A stretch of DNA of 64,000 nt from Periplaneta americana (taxonomy: Eukaryota > Arthropoda > Insecta > Blattodea > Blattidae). The translations under genes and the position numbers were made by a program. The stretch spans positions 119,479,121-119,543,120 of the forward strand of contig NC_091125.1 in assembly GCF_040183065.1 (NCBI RefSeq), in the 5' to 3' direction. The notes below the pieces were generated by a model. The model saw only the letters and a program-made list of their open reading frames with translations, ran no database searches and was not told the DNA's origin. Shown here in pieces: positions 22,445 to 32,409 of the stretch; position 1 is the stretch's first letter, and each line of letters opens with the position of its first letter.

Positions 22445-23825
22445 AGTTATAATTCTTGATGATGACGATGGTGATGATGATTATGAAAATACTTAGGACC
22501 TATTACGGCTTCCATCTAAGAGAAAGTAAAGCTGGGAGGTTCGTATCATAAACTTAAAGCATATGAAAGAACAGTGTTCCTGAAGGAGAGCACTCCAACA
22601 ACGTAATTCGCTGAAGTAAAATTCTGCTATGAATATGAACAATGGGCATATGTATGGCTGAAGTGTACGTGGGTTTGTATGTCCTTCATCCGTAATTCAT
22701 CCATTAACTTCAATATTTCCTCGTATATAAAATTTATTAAAGTAATTATACAAATTTCAAACTTCAAACGGTTCCCTCTATAGCCTATAAGGAGTTTAAT
22801 AGATCCTTTTGCTTAAACGGCGTAAATATTGCTTTATTATCGATTTATGACTTCATAAGTATTGCCTCGCCTTTTTGTTTATTGCACATTATAGTATTGA
22901 GTGTAATATTGTACTTTTACCTCTCTTCTAATCACAAAGGTCATCTGTGGAATTAAATTATTTGAAGTTCCATAGCAAGTCAAGCACCGGGTGTGGAATG
23001 CGTCATTAACGTAATCACTCAATTGTACTGTACAGCATTCTATTACTTTATGGTCTATCCATCTCACTGCTTCATATTACTTCAGCACACTAAAGGAAAT
23101 GTGTCATTGTGCGGAGAGCGATCCGGGGACGAGGATTATATCCATGCTCGGTGATTTGTACCTTACCTTCCTTCAGTAATGAATCTTAACGATGTCGTAA
23201 ATAACAGAGAAAAGTAATTAACTTTTTATATTCCAAAATAGGAGATTAAATTGACTTTTACAAATTTAGACTCTTAAGTTCTTACGTTTTCAGTACATAC
23301 AGATAAAAGTTACTTTATACAATATTACATTGGTTCTTGTCTATAACTTTCCACTCTAAACTTTTTATATTTTTAGTAGAAACTATTGTTTTTAAAATAA
23401 ACTTCTTTAGGAAAGGTTCAAATCGAACATTGTGAAACAAAATCCTGTGACATACCTGTATTTTCATCGACGTAGGCCGGGTTCGAACTCGCGGAACGTC
23501 GGTGTAATTGTTAAAGTGGTCTATGTTTTGTTTTGTTCAACTTGACAAAACAGGATTCGCGTGAGCAGACAGAAGTACTTCTCTTACTACATGCACGCAC
23601 TCGTCCGTTACAGTATAAACTCCAGTAACACCTTATATTGTAGCTTCCTGGGACAAAGTACGGTCTTCAGTCATAACTTTACAAATCTTTCGCTCCACAT
23701 CATTTCCTTCTGACCATGTTCTACAGTATACTCACCCCTACACCTCTGATTGAGGTTCTGGCTGATAAACTTATATAGATCTATTATCAGGCAGTACATC
23801 TCACTTTATGTGTCAGAGGAAGAAC
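22445..23825. other. No recognisable gene
   Basis: AT-rich. A GGTTCGAACTCGCGG sequence at about 23479 resembles a Pol III B box, but no tRNA fold or target duplication was found around it. Confidence 0.35.
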
Positions 23826-23829
23826 AAAT

Positions 23830-24020
23830 TGTTGTTACACATCTGAAGTCTGACTGGTGTAATATGTAACTAGTCAGCGATGGATGCAATAGAGGGGGGG
23901 AAAGAAACTATCCACTCTACCCCATTATCTCTTGGCTTAGTTGCCTCATAGTGATGCTTTATTGGTGTCACTTATGAGGTTCAAACCTGTCTCTGGACAG
24001 TTGACTAGACAACAATCCAC
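23830..24020. repeat. Dispersed repeat, probable SINE/retroposon
   Basis: The segment GGTTCAAACCTGTCTC followed by GGACAGTTGACTAGACAACA, preceded by TAACTAGTCAGCGATGGATG, is one I associate with a high-copy insect repeat. There is no second copy in the window, so this call rests on recollection only. Confidence 0.35.
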
Positions 24021-24023
24021 CCC

Positions 24024-24226
24024 TAAAGGCTGGTTCACAATAAACCGGGAACAAAAACGACAACGAGAACGAGAACGGAAATATTGTTAAAATAAATGCA
24101 TTTAAAAGTGAGTATTCACAATTAACTATTGTGAATGCTCACAATTAAATATATTCATTTTAACATTATTTCCGTTCTGGTTTTTGTTGTCGTTTCCGTT
24201 TCCAGTTTATTGTGAACCAGCCTTAA
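24024..24226. mobile_element. Palindromic MITE with TAA target duplication (PIF/Harbinger-like)
   Basis: Element 24027-24223. The arms, about 98 bp each, begin AGGCTGGTTCACAATAAAC and pair almost throughout. It is flanked on both sides by TAA, the 3-bp target duplication typical of PIF/Harbinger elements. There is no ORF. A half copy is at 62169-62266. Confidence 0.85.
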
Positions 24227-24756
24227 CCGTCCCTTTCTCCCCGTTTACTCGTTTCGTGCAGGCGAGTGCCAGAAGATTGGAGCTAGCAGATACAAGGGGT
24301 GTACGTAATGTGCTCCACGGTTGAGCCATATTTCGTAATTGAATGAAAATTAGATTTGTAGAGTGCGGCACGAAGATTTGTAAACAATTGTGAGTGATTT
24401 GAATAGCCCATACACAGCGCTGTACGTGTTTTCCAAAATAGTAAAATACGTGGATGCAACTTCCACATACCACAAAATAGTTGAATTAGGCTAGCGAAAA
24501 TGTAAGTATATAGAGAGATCTTACGATACCGGAAAATTTTTAGTATGTTTTTGAGGGGCTTTCAATTTTGAAAATTGACAAAGTGGATGATTGTTTTACT
24601 AACAACGTCATGGCTGAAGAAACCTGAAAATGATGTCACTAAATTCTGTGACAATGTATTTGACAACTGTATCTCTGCAGTCATCCCGTTTCCGTTCACA
24701 TTATGGGCGAATGAACAATGCAGTGAATACAAAGAAACAACTAATGCAGTAGAACA

Positions 24757-24985
24757 GCCGTGGCGAAAATGTAATTCGCGAGCACATTATGGCTCGCAAT
24801 GATAGCTATACATTTCTCTTGCTTCCTACCTCCCACAACCCCCACCCTCTCACTCGCTGGAGTCAAACTCCGTTCCATTTGTAATTTGTCTCTAACCTGC
24901 GAGTGCCGTATCGTCGCAATATCTCTCTCGAAACCATGTAGCTCTACAAAAACGAAAGTTTCAAGTAGGATGGGAGGACGCATTT
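24757..24985. repeat. Unassigned segment sharing an end with 26327-26356
   Basis: CAGCCGTGGCGAAAATGT here is found in inverted orientation at about 26339-26356, suggesting the ends of one repeat family. Boundaries are unclear. Confidence 0.3.
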
Positions 24986-25117
24986 TTTTGCGACCAGTAT
25001 GTTGAGAATATTAAATGTATGATTTATTCACAAGTATTACGAGGAAAACGGTTGTATAACATAAAACGGCATTATACTACATGTCACACACATTATGAAA
25101 GATTAAAAGGTTAAGTG

Positions 25118-25127
25118 TTATTATTAC

Positions 25128-25178
<51 letters not shown>

Positions 25179-25200
25179 CATCATCATCATCATCATCATC
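25118..25200. repeat. Compound (TAT)n(CAT)n microsatellite
   Basis: About 20 TAT units followed by about seven CAT units. Confidence 0.95.
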
Positions 25201-25295
25201 TCTTACGTCGATTCTTTTTCAGCAGATGTACGAATAATGCGGTTAGCTCACAGATTTACAATGGTGATGTTAAATGAAAGCTAGATGTAAGGACT

Positions 25296-25541
25296 TGACA
25301 AATGTTGAACTTTTCAAATCTTTGCCAAAAAATAAATATCCGAAGCTTCGTTCTTTCGCTTGCTCTGTTGAAGCCATGTTCGCTAGAACTTACGTTTGTG
25401 ACAAAATTATTTTCAACAATGAAAATGGTAAAAACCAAATTTAGATCACGACTGACAGACAGATACCTTCGTGATCAACTACGACTGGCAGTAAGTGACA
25501 TAATTTCTGATTTTGAAACTGTCGCAGAGACATTTTGAAGA
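25296..25541 (+). pseudogene. hAT transposase C-terminus (ZBED5/FAM200-like), frameshifted
   Basis: One frame gives NVELFKSLPKNKYPKLRSFA and then MFARTYVCDK. The adjacent frame continues FSTMKMVKTKFRSRLTD and RYLRDQLRLAV. Together they reproduce the end of the hAT dimerisation domain found in the transposase group related to vertebrate ZBED5/FAM200/GTF2IRD2 proteins: a SMFGSTY.CE..FS.M...KS..R..LTD pattern. A frameshift near 25405 separates the halves. Upstream domains are not recognisable. This is a different hAT lineage from the element at 18703-19597. Confidence 0.75.
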
Positions 25542-25654
25542 CAGTTAATTTTAGGTTGTGATAATGTGTCCTATGTTTTCTTGTTAATTTCTTTCTTCGT
25601 TACACGTACTAAACATTAGTTTGTAACCTTATACTGTTTTTTTTTCTTCTACAT

Positions 25655-26190
25655 CATGGAATTAGGCCTTAGGCCTGTTTCCACATCAAGAGATCGTGTC
25701 TCTCCACCTTGTCAACGGACGCCCAACATTCCTTCTACCTTTAGGTTGGTAGTGGAGTAAAATCAGTGGAAGCCTGTAGGGTGACATTCCTTTTATGTGC
25801 TGTAGCCAATTAGATCTTAGACTTTGAATTATTTCTGTCAGGTTAAAAATATTTAATTCTGTCCTGATCTCTTCATTATATTTCTTGTCTAATAATGTAT
25901 AGCCTCCAATGAACGTAAGAACTTCATTTCAGCTACCTCTGTTCTTCTTTTATTTGATCTGTTAAGTGTCCAATTTTCGCAGGCGTATGTCAGCATTGGT
26001 ACTGCCATTGTTTTATAAAATTTTAGCTGTGTGGATTTTAGTGTTTTATTTTTCAACAGTCTTCTTATTGTTCCGCACATGTTATAAAATCTATTTAATT
26101 TTATGTTTATATCGTTCTTTTGACAGTAAGATACGTTGAATCCTAGATAATTGAAGTTATTTACCTGCTCTGCCTTATACTGTATAAAAT
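25655..26190 (-). pseudogene. LINE ORF2 C-terminal region (second LINE family)
   Basis: The minus strand gives MCGTIRRLLKNKTLKSTQLK, FYKTMAVPMLTYACENWTLN and TEVAEMKFLRSLE, then after frameshifts SPYRLPLILL and GRRNVGRPLTRWRDTI. This is the region after the RT catalytic domain of a widespread arthropod LINE family, in which a Y.CE.WTLN block is followed by a GRR..GRP..RW C-terminus. No catalytic YxDD remains. Multiple frame breaks show it is dead. It differs from the YGCETWTL-type family at 26670-27575. Confidence 0.8.
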
Positions 26191-26664
26191 TATATTTAAG
26201 TACTTGACGTAAGGAAAATGAAAATCCGTTAATAAGTCAAGACAGTTGCTTGCTTCACTTCCCCTTCGGGTGTCCGCCTCCCTCCATAGGTGCTATGCAC
26301 GTTGCAGGTTACACAGTGGCTCGGCGCACGATCACATTTTCGCCACGGCTGCATTAGAATCATTTCATGTAAAATATAATTCCCTGTTTTACCACGCTCT
26401 CTCAACATTTACACTTTACAGTAAAACTAAGTGACAAAGAACAATTAGGACGCTATAGAAATGTTTTCATAGGACTCGTGGAACACTGCCTCTTTATAGA
26501 GAAACGTTTATTTGGTTTGAAGCCGTTGGAGTTACTGGGCGGTTGCTCTCCCCTAACTGATGTACTGCGGACGGGTAGTAGCACAGCGCGAGATGTAACT
26601 TCACAGCACACGACAACCACCTTCATACTAACTCATACCTATACATTCTATTTCACAAAGTAGG

Positions 26665-27580
26665 ATTTTTAACTTTGCTCTAGAGTATGCCATTAGGAAA
26701 GTCCAGGATAACAGAGAGGGTTTGGAATTGAACGGGTTACATCAGCTGCTTGTCTATGCGGATGACGTGAATATGTTAGGAGAAAATCCACAAACGATTA
26801 GGGAAAACATGGGAATTTTACTGGAAGCAAGTAAAGAGATAGTTTGGAAGTAAATCCCGAAAAGACAAAGTACGTCTCGTGACGAGAATATTATACGAAA
26901 TGGAAATATAAAAATTGGAAATTTATCTTTTGAAGATGTGGAGAAGTTCAAATACCTGGGAGCAACAGTAACAAATATAAATGATACTCGGGAGGAAATT
27001 AAACACAGAATAAATATGGGAAATGCCTGTTATTATTCGGTTGAGGAACTTTTATCATCCAGTCTGCTGTCAAAAAATTTGAAAGTTAGAATTTATAAAA
27101 CAGTTATATTACCGGTTGTTCTGTATGGTTGTGAAACTTGGACTCTGACTTTAAGAGAGGAATATAGGTTAAGGATGTTTGAGAATAAGGTGCATAGGAA
27201 AATATTTGTGGCTGAGAGGGATGAAGTTACAGGAGAATGGAAAAAATTACACAGTGCAGAACTGCACTCATTGTATTCTTCACCTGACATAATTAGGAGC
27301 ATTAAATCCAAACGTTTGAGATGGGCAGGGCATGTAGCACGTATAGGCGAATCCAGAAATGCATATAGAGTGTTAGTTGGGAGGCCGGAGGGAAAAAGAC
27401 CTTTAGGGAGACCGAGACGTAAGTGGGAGGATAATATTAAAATAGATTTGAGGGAGGTGGGATATGATGATAGAGACTGGATTAATCTTGCTCAGGATAG
27501 GGACCAATGGCGGGCTTATGTTAGGGCGGCAATGAACCTGGGTTCCGTAAAAGCCAGTAAGTAAGTAGGATTGTCCCCAA
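26665..27580 (+). pseudogene. LINE (family L1w) 3' portion, 5'-truncated
   Basis: Homology starts at about 26665 with [13 protein letters not shown] and contains the RT box [11 protein letters not shown] at about 26748. A one-base deletion near 26840 shifts the frame, and the frame resumes through KTKYVS into the open segment at 26938. The element ends at GCCAGTAAGTAAGTA, the same 3' terminus as copies at 51534, 47550 and 59500 (all minus), with a short TAAG-type tail. 5' truncation and a TAAG repeat end are typical of non-LTR retrotransposition. Confidence 0.88.
26938..27564 (+). CDS. LINE reverse transcriptase C-terminal domain, 208-codon open frame
   Basis: Continuous frame with FKYLGATVTNINDTREEIKH (thumb region), YKTVILPVVLYGCETWTL, LRWAGHVAR, GRPEGKRPLGRPRRKWEDN and a W.NLAQDRDQWR C-terminus. 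These are the conserved blocks downstream of the RT catalytic site in an abundant insect LINE family. The first ATG is internal to ORF2; the catalytic YADD part lies upstream in another frame after a deletion. The protein could not be a working RT. The other copies in this window (51534-52306, 59500-59767, 47545-47695, 9344-9480) show it is the most represented LINE family here. Confidence 0.85.
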   Translation: MEKFKYLGATVTNINDTREEIKHRINMGNACYYSVEELLSSSLLSKNLKVRIYKTVILPVVLYGCETWTLTLREEYRLRMFENKVHRKIFVAERDEVTGEWKKLHSAELHSLYSSPDIIRSIKSKRLRWAGHVARIGESRNAYRVLVGRPEGKRPLGRPRRKWEDNIKIDLREVGYDDRDWINLAQDRDQWRAYVRAAMNLGSVKASK

Positions 27581-27677
27581 GTGGACATCTGAGTTTCTGA
27601 GTGGATGCCACCATTTCAGAGTTGGATTAGGTATACTGTATAGTGATAGCGCTTAAAGGTTTTGAATAATTTTTTAG

Positions 27678-27897
27678 TTGGTTATTTAACAACGCTGTAT
27701 CAACTACTAGGTCACTTAGCGTCGATGGAATTGGTGATAGAGAGATGGTATTTGGTGTGATAAGGCCGAGGATTCGTCATAGATTACCTAACATTTGCCT
27801 TACGATTGGGGAAACCTCGGAAAAATCCAACCAGCTAATCAATCCAAGAGGGAATCGAACCCGTACCCGAACGCAACTCTGGATCGGCAGGCAGTGA
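27678..27897 (-). mobile_element. tRNA-derived SINE (family D)
   Basis: The minus strand has a B box GGTTCGATTCCC downstream of GATCCAGAGTTGCG, then a body containing TCCGAGGTTTCCCC. It ends in a tail that reads on the plus strand as AACAACGCTGTATCAACTA then GTCACTTAGCGTC. That tail is shared in plan with SINE families A and B. The 5' part of the tRNA head appears truncated. No target duplication was identified. Confidence 0.7.
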
Positions 27898-27909
27898 TGT
27901 TGTTTATGA

Positions 27910-28425
27910 TCCCAATGTACCATATATTTGAAAATTTGTTGTGGATTATATACTTAACAAGTGAAGTGCGATATTTGGCTAATGAAGACGGATCCGCCAC
28001 TGACGCCAGGTATCAGAGAGCTAGATCTGGGTGAGAGAGAGGAAAGGATGTCACCCACAGGTCAGCACCGCCTGGCACAGTAATAAATACCCCAGCCTAT
28101 ATAGAGCTGTACTCTGCCACACACTCCCTCGCGAAATGTGTAAATTGCTCGCATTACCACTGCATTATCCATCCGTGAACGGCAGCTCAGCTCGCATATG
28201 CACTCCGAACTGCTGGGACGTCGATAATATCTTTATGTCTTTAATCAATGAGATGTAAGTTAAATGTATGTTTTATTGAAACACTGGAGAGGCGCCTTTC
28301 TCAGAGGAAACTTCTCTGCTGTAACTGAGTATGCAATTTATTATCATTCATGAATCACATTTCATGTTGATTACACTACTTTTAACACTACACCACTTAG
28401 AAATAAAAATATGTAACTTATACTG
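27910..28425. other. No recognisable gene
   Basis: Short frames (for example 28031-28258) without family resemblance. Confidence 0.35.
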
Positions 28426-28431
28426 TATGTA

Positions 28432-28705
28432 CTCAGAGTGGGAGAAGAAAGAATGACGCTGAAACTGATCAGAAAGAGAAAAAGGAATTGGTTGGGTCAC
28501 TGGCTGAAAAGAAACTGCCTACTGAAGGAAGCACTGGAAGGAATGATGAACGGGAGAAGAGTTCGGGGCAGAAGAAGATATCGGATGATAGACGACATTA
28601 AGATAGGCCTATGTGAATCATATGTGGAGACTAAAAGGAAGGCAGAAAATAGGAAAAAATGGATAAAACTGGGTTTACAGTGAAAGACCTGTCCATGGGC
28701 AGAAC
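28432..28705 (+). pseudogene. LINE ORF2 C-terminus (third LINE family)
   Basis: Encodes RKRKRNWLGHWLKRNCLLKE, ALEGMMNGRRVRGRRRYRMI, DDIKI and TKRKAENRKKW, ending LGLQ-stop. NWLGH.L.RNCLLK.ALEG..GRR.RGRRR is the C-terminal signature of another arthropod LINE family. The nucleotide sequence after the stop (AAAGACCTGTCC) and the terminus are shared with the minus-strand copy at 62615-62770. The 3' end is followed by a (TATG)n tail. An extra GGCCTA inside the frame (TAGGCCTA at 28604-28611) adds two codons relative to the family pattern that I recall. Confidence 0.8.
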
Positions 28706-28744
28706 ATGTATGTATGTATGTATGTATGTATGTATGTATGTATG
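28706..28744. repeat. (TATG)n microsatellite
   Basis: About ten units at the 3' end of the LINE fragment; probably the LINE tail. Confidence 0.9.
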
Positions 28745-28769
28745 TCTCTGATTATTTAGAAGATGCCCT

Positions 28770-29505
28770 TTAAGGGGTTAGGTACAGCTTACCGTAGTAA
28801 ATTTATTGGAAATATTCAACATGTTTTCTCCCCATTACTGTAGTTGTACAATAATGAAAATTGAAATGTGTTAAAACACTGTCCTTCTGCTACGTGAAAA
28901 AAAATATTCTTACAATTTAAAAAAAATATATATTAATTTTTTATTTTACAAATTCAACATGGTGGCAGTTCACTGTGCAGTGATGAAACGTTTCTCTTAT
29001 AATTCATAAACTTGTTAACTTTTTCATGTTCTCTCTCTTTTATTTTATTACTAAAACTCATGTTTAAAATATACTCTTTCAACTAAATTCATTAATAAAT
29101 AATATATATTTTTTTTATTTTGTGTTAGAAGAAAATACTGATACTTGACCATTTTTTAAATAAATTATTTTTTATCAGACAATCTATCAAAGGTAGAGAA
29201 GTGATCTTGCATGATATTGTAGATATAACATGCATAAATATACATAAAAAATTTCATCACAGAATGTTGGATAGTTTTAAGTTATGTGAGAAATGCTTTA
29301 TCACTGCACCGCGAAATGAATTTTGAAAAAAAAAAAAAAAAAATGTAAATAATTTTTTTTAATCGTAAAAATATTTTTTCATATAGCAGAAGGACAGTGT
29401 TTTACACATGCCAATTTTCAGTATTGTACAAGATATAGTAATGGAGGAAAAAGACGTTGTATGTTTACAAAATTTTGCTGCTGTAAGCTGTACCTAACCC
29501 CTTAA
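28770..29505. mobile_element. TTAA-flanked non-autonomous DNA element with about 140-bp TIRs
   Basis: Ends GGGGTTAGGTACAGCTTAC (from 28774) and its inverted copy (to 29501) are each flanked by TTAA, the piggyBac-type target duplication. The inverted similarity extends through ACACTGTCCTTCTGCTA to about 28915 on the left and 29361 on the right. The interior is AT-rich with no ORF. The family differs from the 35091/60242 elements but shares the TTAA-GGGG start. Confidence 0.85.
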
Positions 29506-29509
29506 TTTT

Positions 29510-30230
29510 CAGTATTGGTTAGGCCTAAATGTTGTTTGGGCTTGATTTGTTAGTGTATATTTTTTAATTAATGCTGTCGACAAGGATCCTATATGGTAGG
29601 AGTGTCACATCCACACGTATCACTGTAATGTTGCTAGATGAGTCCAAGAAGATTGCTCAAGCGTCGTGTCGTAAGGTATGTGACGTCCAATAGGCTCGTA
29701 GTGATGCCACATGACTCGAAGGACGCTATTCAAGCGTCGTGAGTTTAGTGCTATAGAAGACATATGGCGCTATCAACGACGACATATTTACACAGCATCA
29801 CACCTTGAAAAAATAGCCTGACCTAGAAACAAAATATTCGGATTTATTGCTTGGTTCACACTTTATATATGTCACACCATAGAAACGAAAGTTGTAAGAT
29901 TACACTAAAATATGTGAAATTTACTTCGCAGTGTACAGTCTGGTGTGCTTTTGAATATCAGTATCGATAATTTTTCGTTCTACTAGTGTGCATGATGTAA
30001 AATAACTATGATGTTGAGTTGGCCTGACGCCTACGACAAAAGACATCAAATTAATATCACAGTGGCTTCCATTCAGCGCTCCATACAAGTTGCGTACACT
30101 GCGATCGGTGAAATTAAATGTCTATAAAGAATCAGTGAGAATTTCTTGAATAAGTGAGGCTTTGCAGAGTGGGCGAAATGTTTCACTACATCTGTTTAAT
30201 TTTCCTGCTAAACAAATCTGTGCGTGAAAA
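29510..30230. other. No recognisable gene
   Basis: Contains locally repeated words (CAAGCGTCGTG at about 29660 and 29731) suggesting a small diverged duplication. No gene. Confidence 0.35.
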
Positions 30231-30657
30231 ATATGAGGGAAATCATAACACATGGAAATTCCCAGCCACTCTAAGAGCGCAAGATAGCGGGGCGTATACG
30301 AGAATTTTCAGTGTGGAGGATAGACTTGTGGCTTCCGTATGAGTCCACGAGTGACCACATACCGGAAACGCCATGAGTAATATCATGCAGGATATCAGGG
30401 CAGTTTTGGTAAGGCGCCAGCGAGCAGAGATAACTAGTTGCAATGGGAGAGAAAAGCTTTGAATGCGAGATGTATTAAAAACGCAAAGCGAAATAGGAGA
30501 CCCTCAACTCAGCGAAAAACTGGTCCTGCCGTCGCCGAGTCAGTGAATCGAAAAAAGAAAAAGTGTCACATAGTTGCAAGTGCCGCGATGAACAATGAGC
30601 GACCATATGAGAAAAGACTTAGAATTGAAAGCTTTTCGCTCTGTGGCTTTTTGAATT

Positions 30658-30916
30658 TTTATTTTTTTTTATTGGGCTATTTTACGACGCTGTATCAACA
30701 TCTCAGGTTATTTAGCGTCTGAATGAAATGAAGATGATAATGCCGGTGAAATGAGTCCGGAGTCCAGCACCGAAAGTTACGCAGCATTTGCTCGTATTGG
30801 GTTGAGGGAAAACACCGGAGAAAACCTCAACCAAGTAACTTGCCCAACCGGGATTGGAACCCGGGCCACCTTGTTTCGCGGCCAGATGTGCTGACCGGTA
30901 CTCCAAAGGTGTGGAC
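30658..30916 (-). mobile_element. tRNA-derived SINE (family A)
   Basis: Starts GTCCACACCTTTGGAG at 30916, B box GGTTCCAATCC (one change from consensus) and the common tail. Target duplication GGCTTxxTGAATT at 30645-30657 and 30917-30929 with two mismatches. Confidence 0.9.
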
Positions 30917-30975
30917 GGCTTACTGAATTAAAGCAAGGAATTGAATAGGCGCTTGACATAAGACTACATATTGTT

Positions 30976-31201
30976 TGTTTATATTTTTTTTATTTAACGA
31001 CGCTCGCAACTGCAGAGGTTATATCAGCGTCGCCGGATGTGCCGGAATTTTTGACCCTCAGGAGTTCTTTTACATGCCAGTAAATCTATTGACATGAGCT
31101 GTCGCATTTAAGCACACTTAAATGCCATCGACCTGGCCCGGGATCGAACCCGCAACCTTGGGCATAGAAGGCCAGCGCTATACCAACTCGCCAACCAGGT
31201 C
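30976..31201 (-). mobile_element. tRNA-derived SINE (family B)
   Basis: The minus strand begins with an acceptor-like GACCTGG that pairs with CCAGGTC, then a D arm, an anticodon loop CTTCTAT (UCU, with U33 present) and T arm CGGGTTCGATCCCGG: a complete tRNA-like head. The body ends with a tail whose plus-strand form is AACGACGCTCGCAACTG then AGCGTC, as in families A and D. Target duplication GACTACATA(T/C)TGTT at 30962-30975 and 31202-31215. Confidence 0.9.
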
Positions 31202-31360
31202 GACTACATACTGTTACTCATGGTTTTTCCGGTACGTGACTGCTCATGAAATCACACGGAACCAAAAGTCTCCCCTCCACACTGAAAACTCTTGCATACG
31301 CCTCGCCATTTTGCACTCTTTTAATGACTGGGAATTTCCGTGTCTTATGGTTTCCATCAG

Positions 31361-32155
31361 GTCCGCCAGATGTCCCCTATGATGATACATCTCGAAATAG
31401 GTCCGGCAGATGTCATACGATTATCACCGACATATTTTTCATTCTCGGATTTATTTTGCGCAAAAAATGAACAGGTGTAGTAGGACTTTTCGTCCATTTT
31501 ATGCTTTCATCAAGGATCATCTGTACGTTTTGTATCTCCACTTGCAAGGCTCTGTTTCAGACTAACTTTGAAATTTCTGTAAGAGGAGCAGGCCATTATT
31601 TTATGCAGATCTAGATGTCGTGCTTGTCAGCATTATTCTCTCAAGCACTTCTGCACATATTCAGAGGATTGAGGCATTTGTCAGATAGCTATCTCAGCGG
31701 ACATATTTATTTGCCATACATTCTCCAATCGGCGTGCCAAGTTCCATTGGCCTCCTTTCACAATTTGCTTTGCAGTGCAGCCGGGTCGCAGGTGTGTTTG
31801 TCAATATCTGTTTGTCATTAGCAATTAACTCAATCCTACAACGACACGGCGACGTGAAAATTCGCAAACATATTTACTTCTGTCTGTTGTAGCCCAGAGT
31901 GTCGCAGAACAACATTTTATTTACGTATCAATACCATATACATTTTATTTTTTTTATTCATTTTTTCTATTCTCACAAAATTCTTTCTATATTTCTTCTG
32001 TCAGTTTCCTTGCTCGCTTTCTTTCCATTCTTATCATTTTCCAATTTTTTTCTCTTCGCCTCCTCCAACTTCTAATAGTCTCTCCTCCTCCTCCTCTTCC
32101 TCGTCCTCCTCCTTTTAGTTCAAGTTCTGCATCTTCATCTCATGTTTTCTCTCGA
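31361..32155. other. No recognisable gene
   Basis: A local duplication of AGGTCCGCCAGATGTC occurs at about 31359-31415. The segment becomes pyrimidine-rich after about 31960. Confidence 0.4.
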
Positions 32156-32157
32156 GA

Positions 32158-32403
32158 TAGGGTAAAGGTTGGTAAATTGTCATATGAGTAATATTGTGAT
32201 AGTTCTTTTTCAGAATGTATTACAATTTTACTGAGTGAGGGGAAGATCGGTTTTTTTTTTTTGCGTCATCGTATTAAGGGAATGTTCGTGGACAAGTTTA
32301 TGCACAAAACCGGTTCTTCTCTCGCTCAGTAAAATTGTAATAAATTCTCAAAAAGAACTATCACAATATTACTCGTATCACGATATTACCAAACTTAACC
32401 CTA
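32158..32403. mobile_element. TA-flanked MITE with about 97-bp TIRs and GGG/CCC termini
   Basis: Element 32160-32401 flanked by TA. The left arm starts GGGTAAAGGTTGG and the right arm, inverted, GGGTTAAGTTTGG. Both contain GAGTAATATTGTGATAGTTC and TTACAATTTTACTGAG. No ORF. TA flanks suggest mobilisation by a Tc1/mariner-type transposase. Confidence 0.85.
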
Positions 32404-32409
32404 TGTCAG

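Larger units (their letters stand above)
30233..31360. mobile_element. Foldback-like element with about 144-bp inverted arms, carrying two nested SINEs
   Basis: Arms 30233-30376 and 31216-31360 are inverted copies, sharing GGAAATTCCCAG, CGAG(G/A).GTATnCnAGA and TTTTCAGTGTGGAGG. Between them lie unique sequence, SINE-A (minus) and SINE-B (minus), each with its own target duplication. Removing both SINEs leaves an element of about 600 bp. The short internal frame at 30438-30722 is not recognisable. Confidence 0.75.

Noticed and set aside
24575-24760. Frame beginning MTKWMIVLL, considered as upstream part of the hAT at 25296
   Set aside because: No recognisable hAT block, and unrelated repeat sequence lies between.
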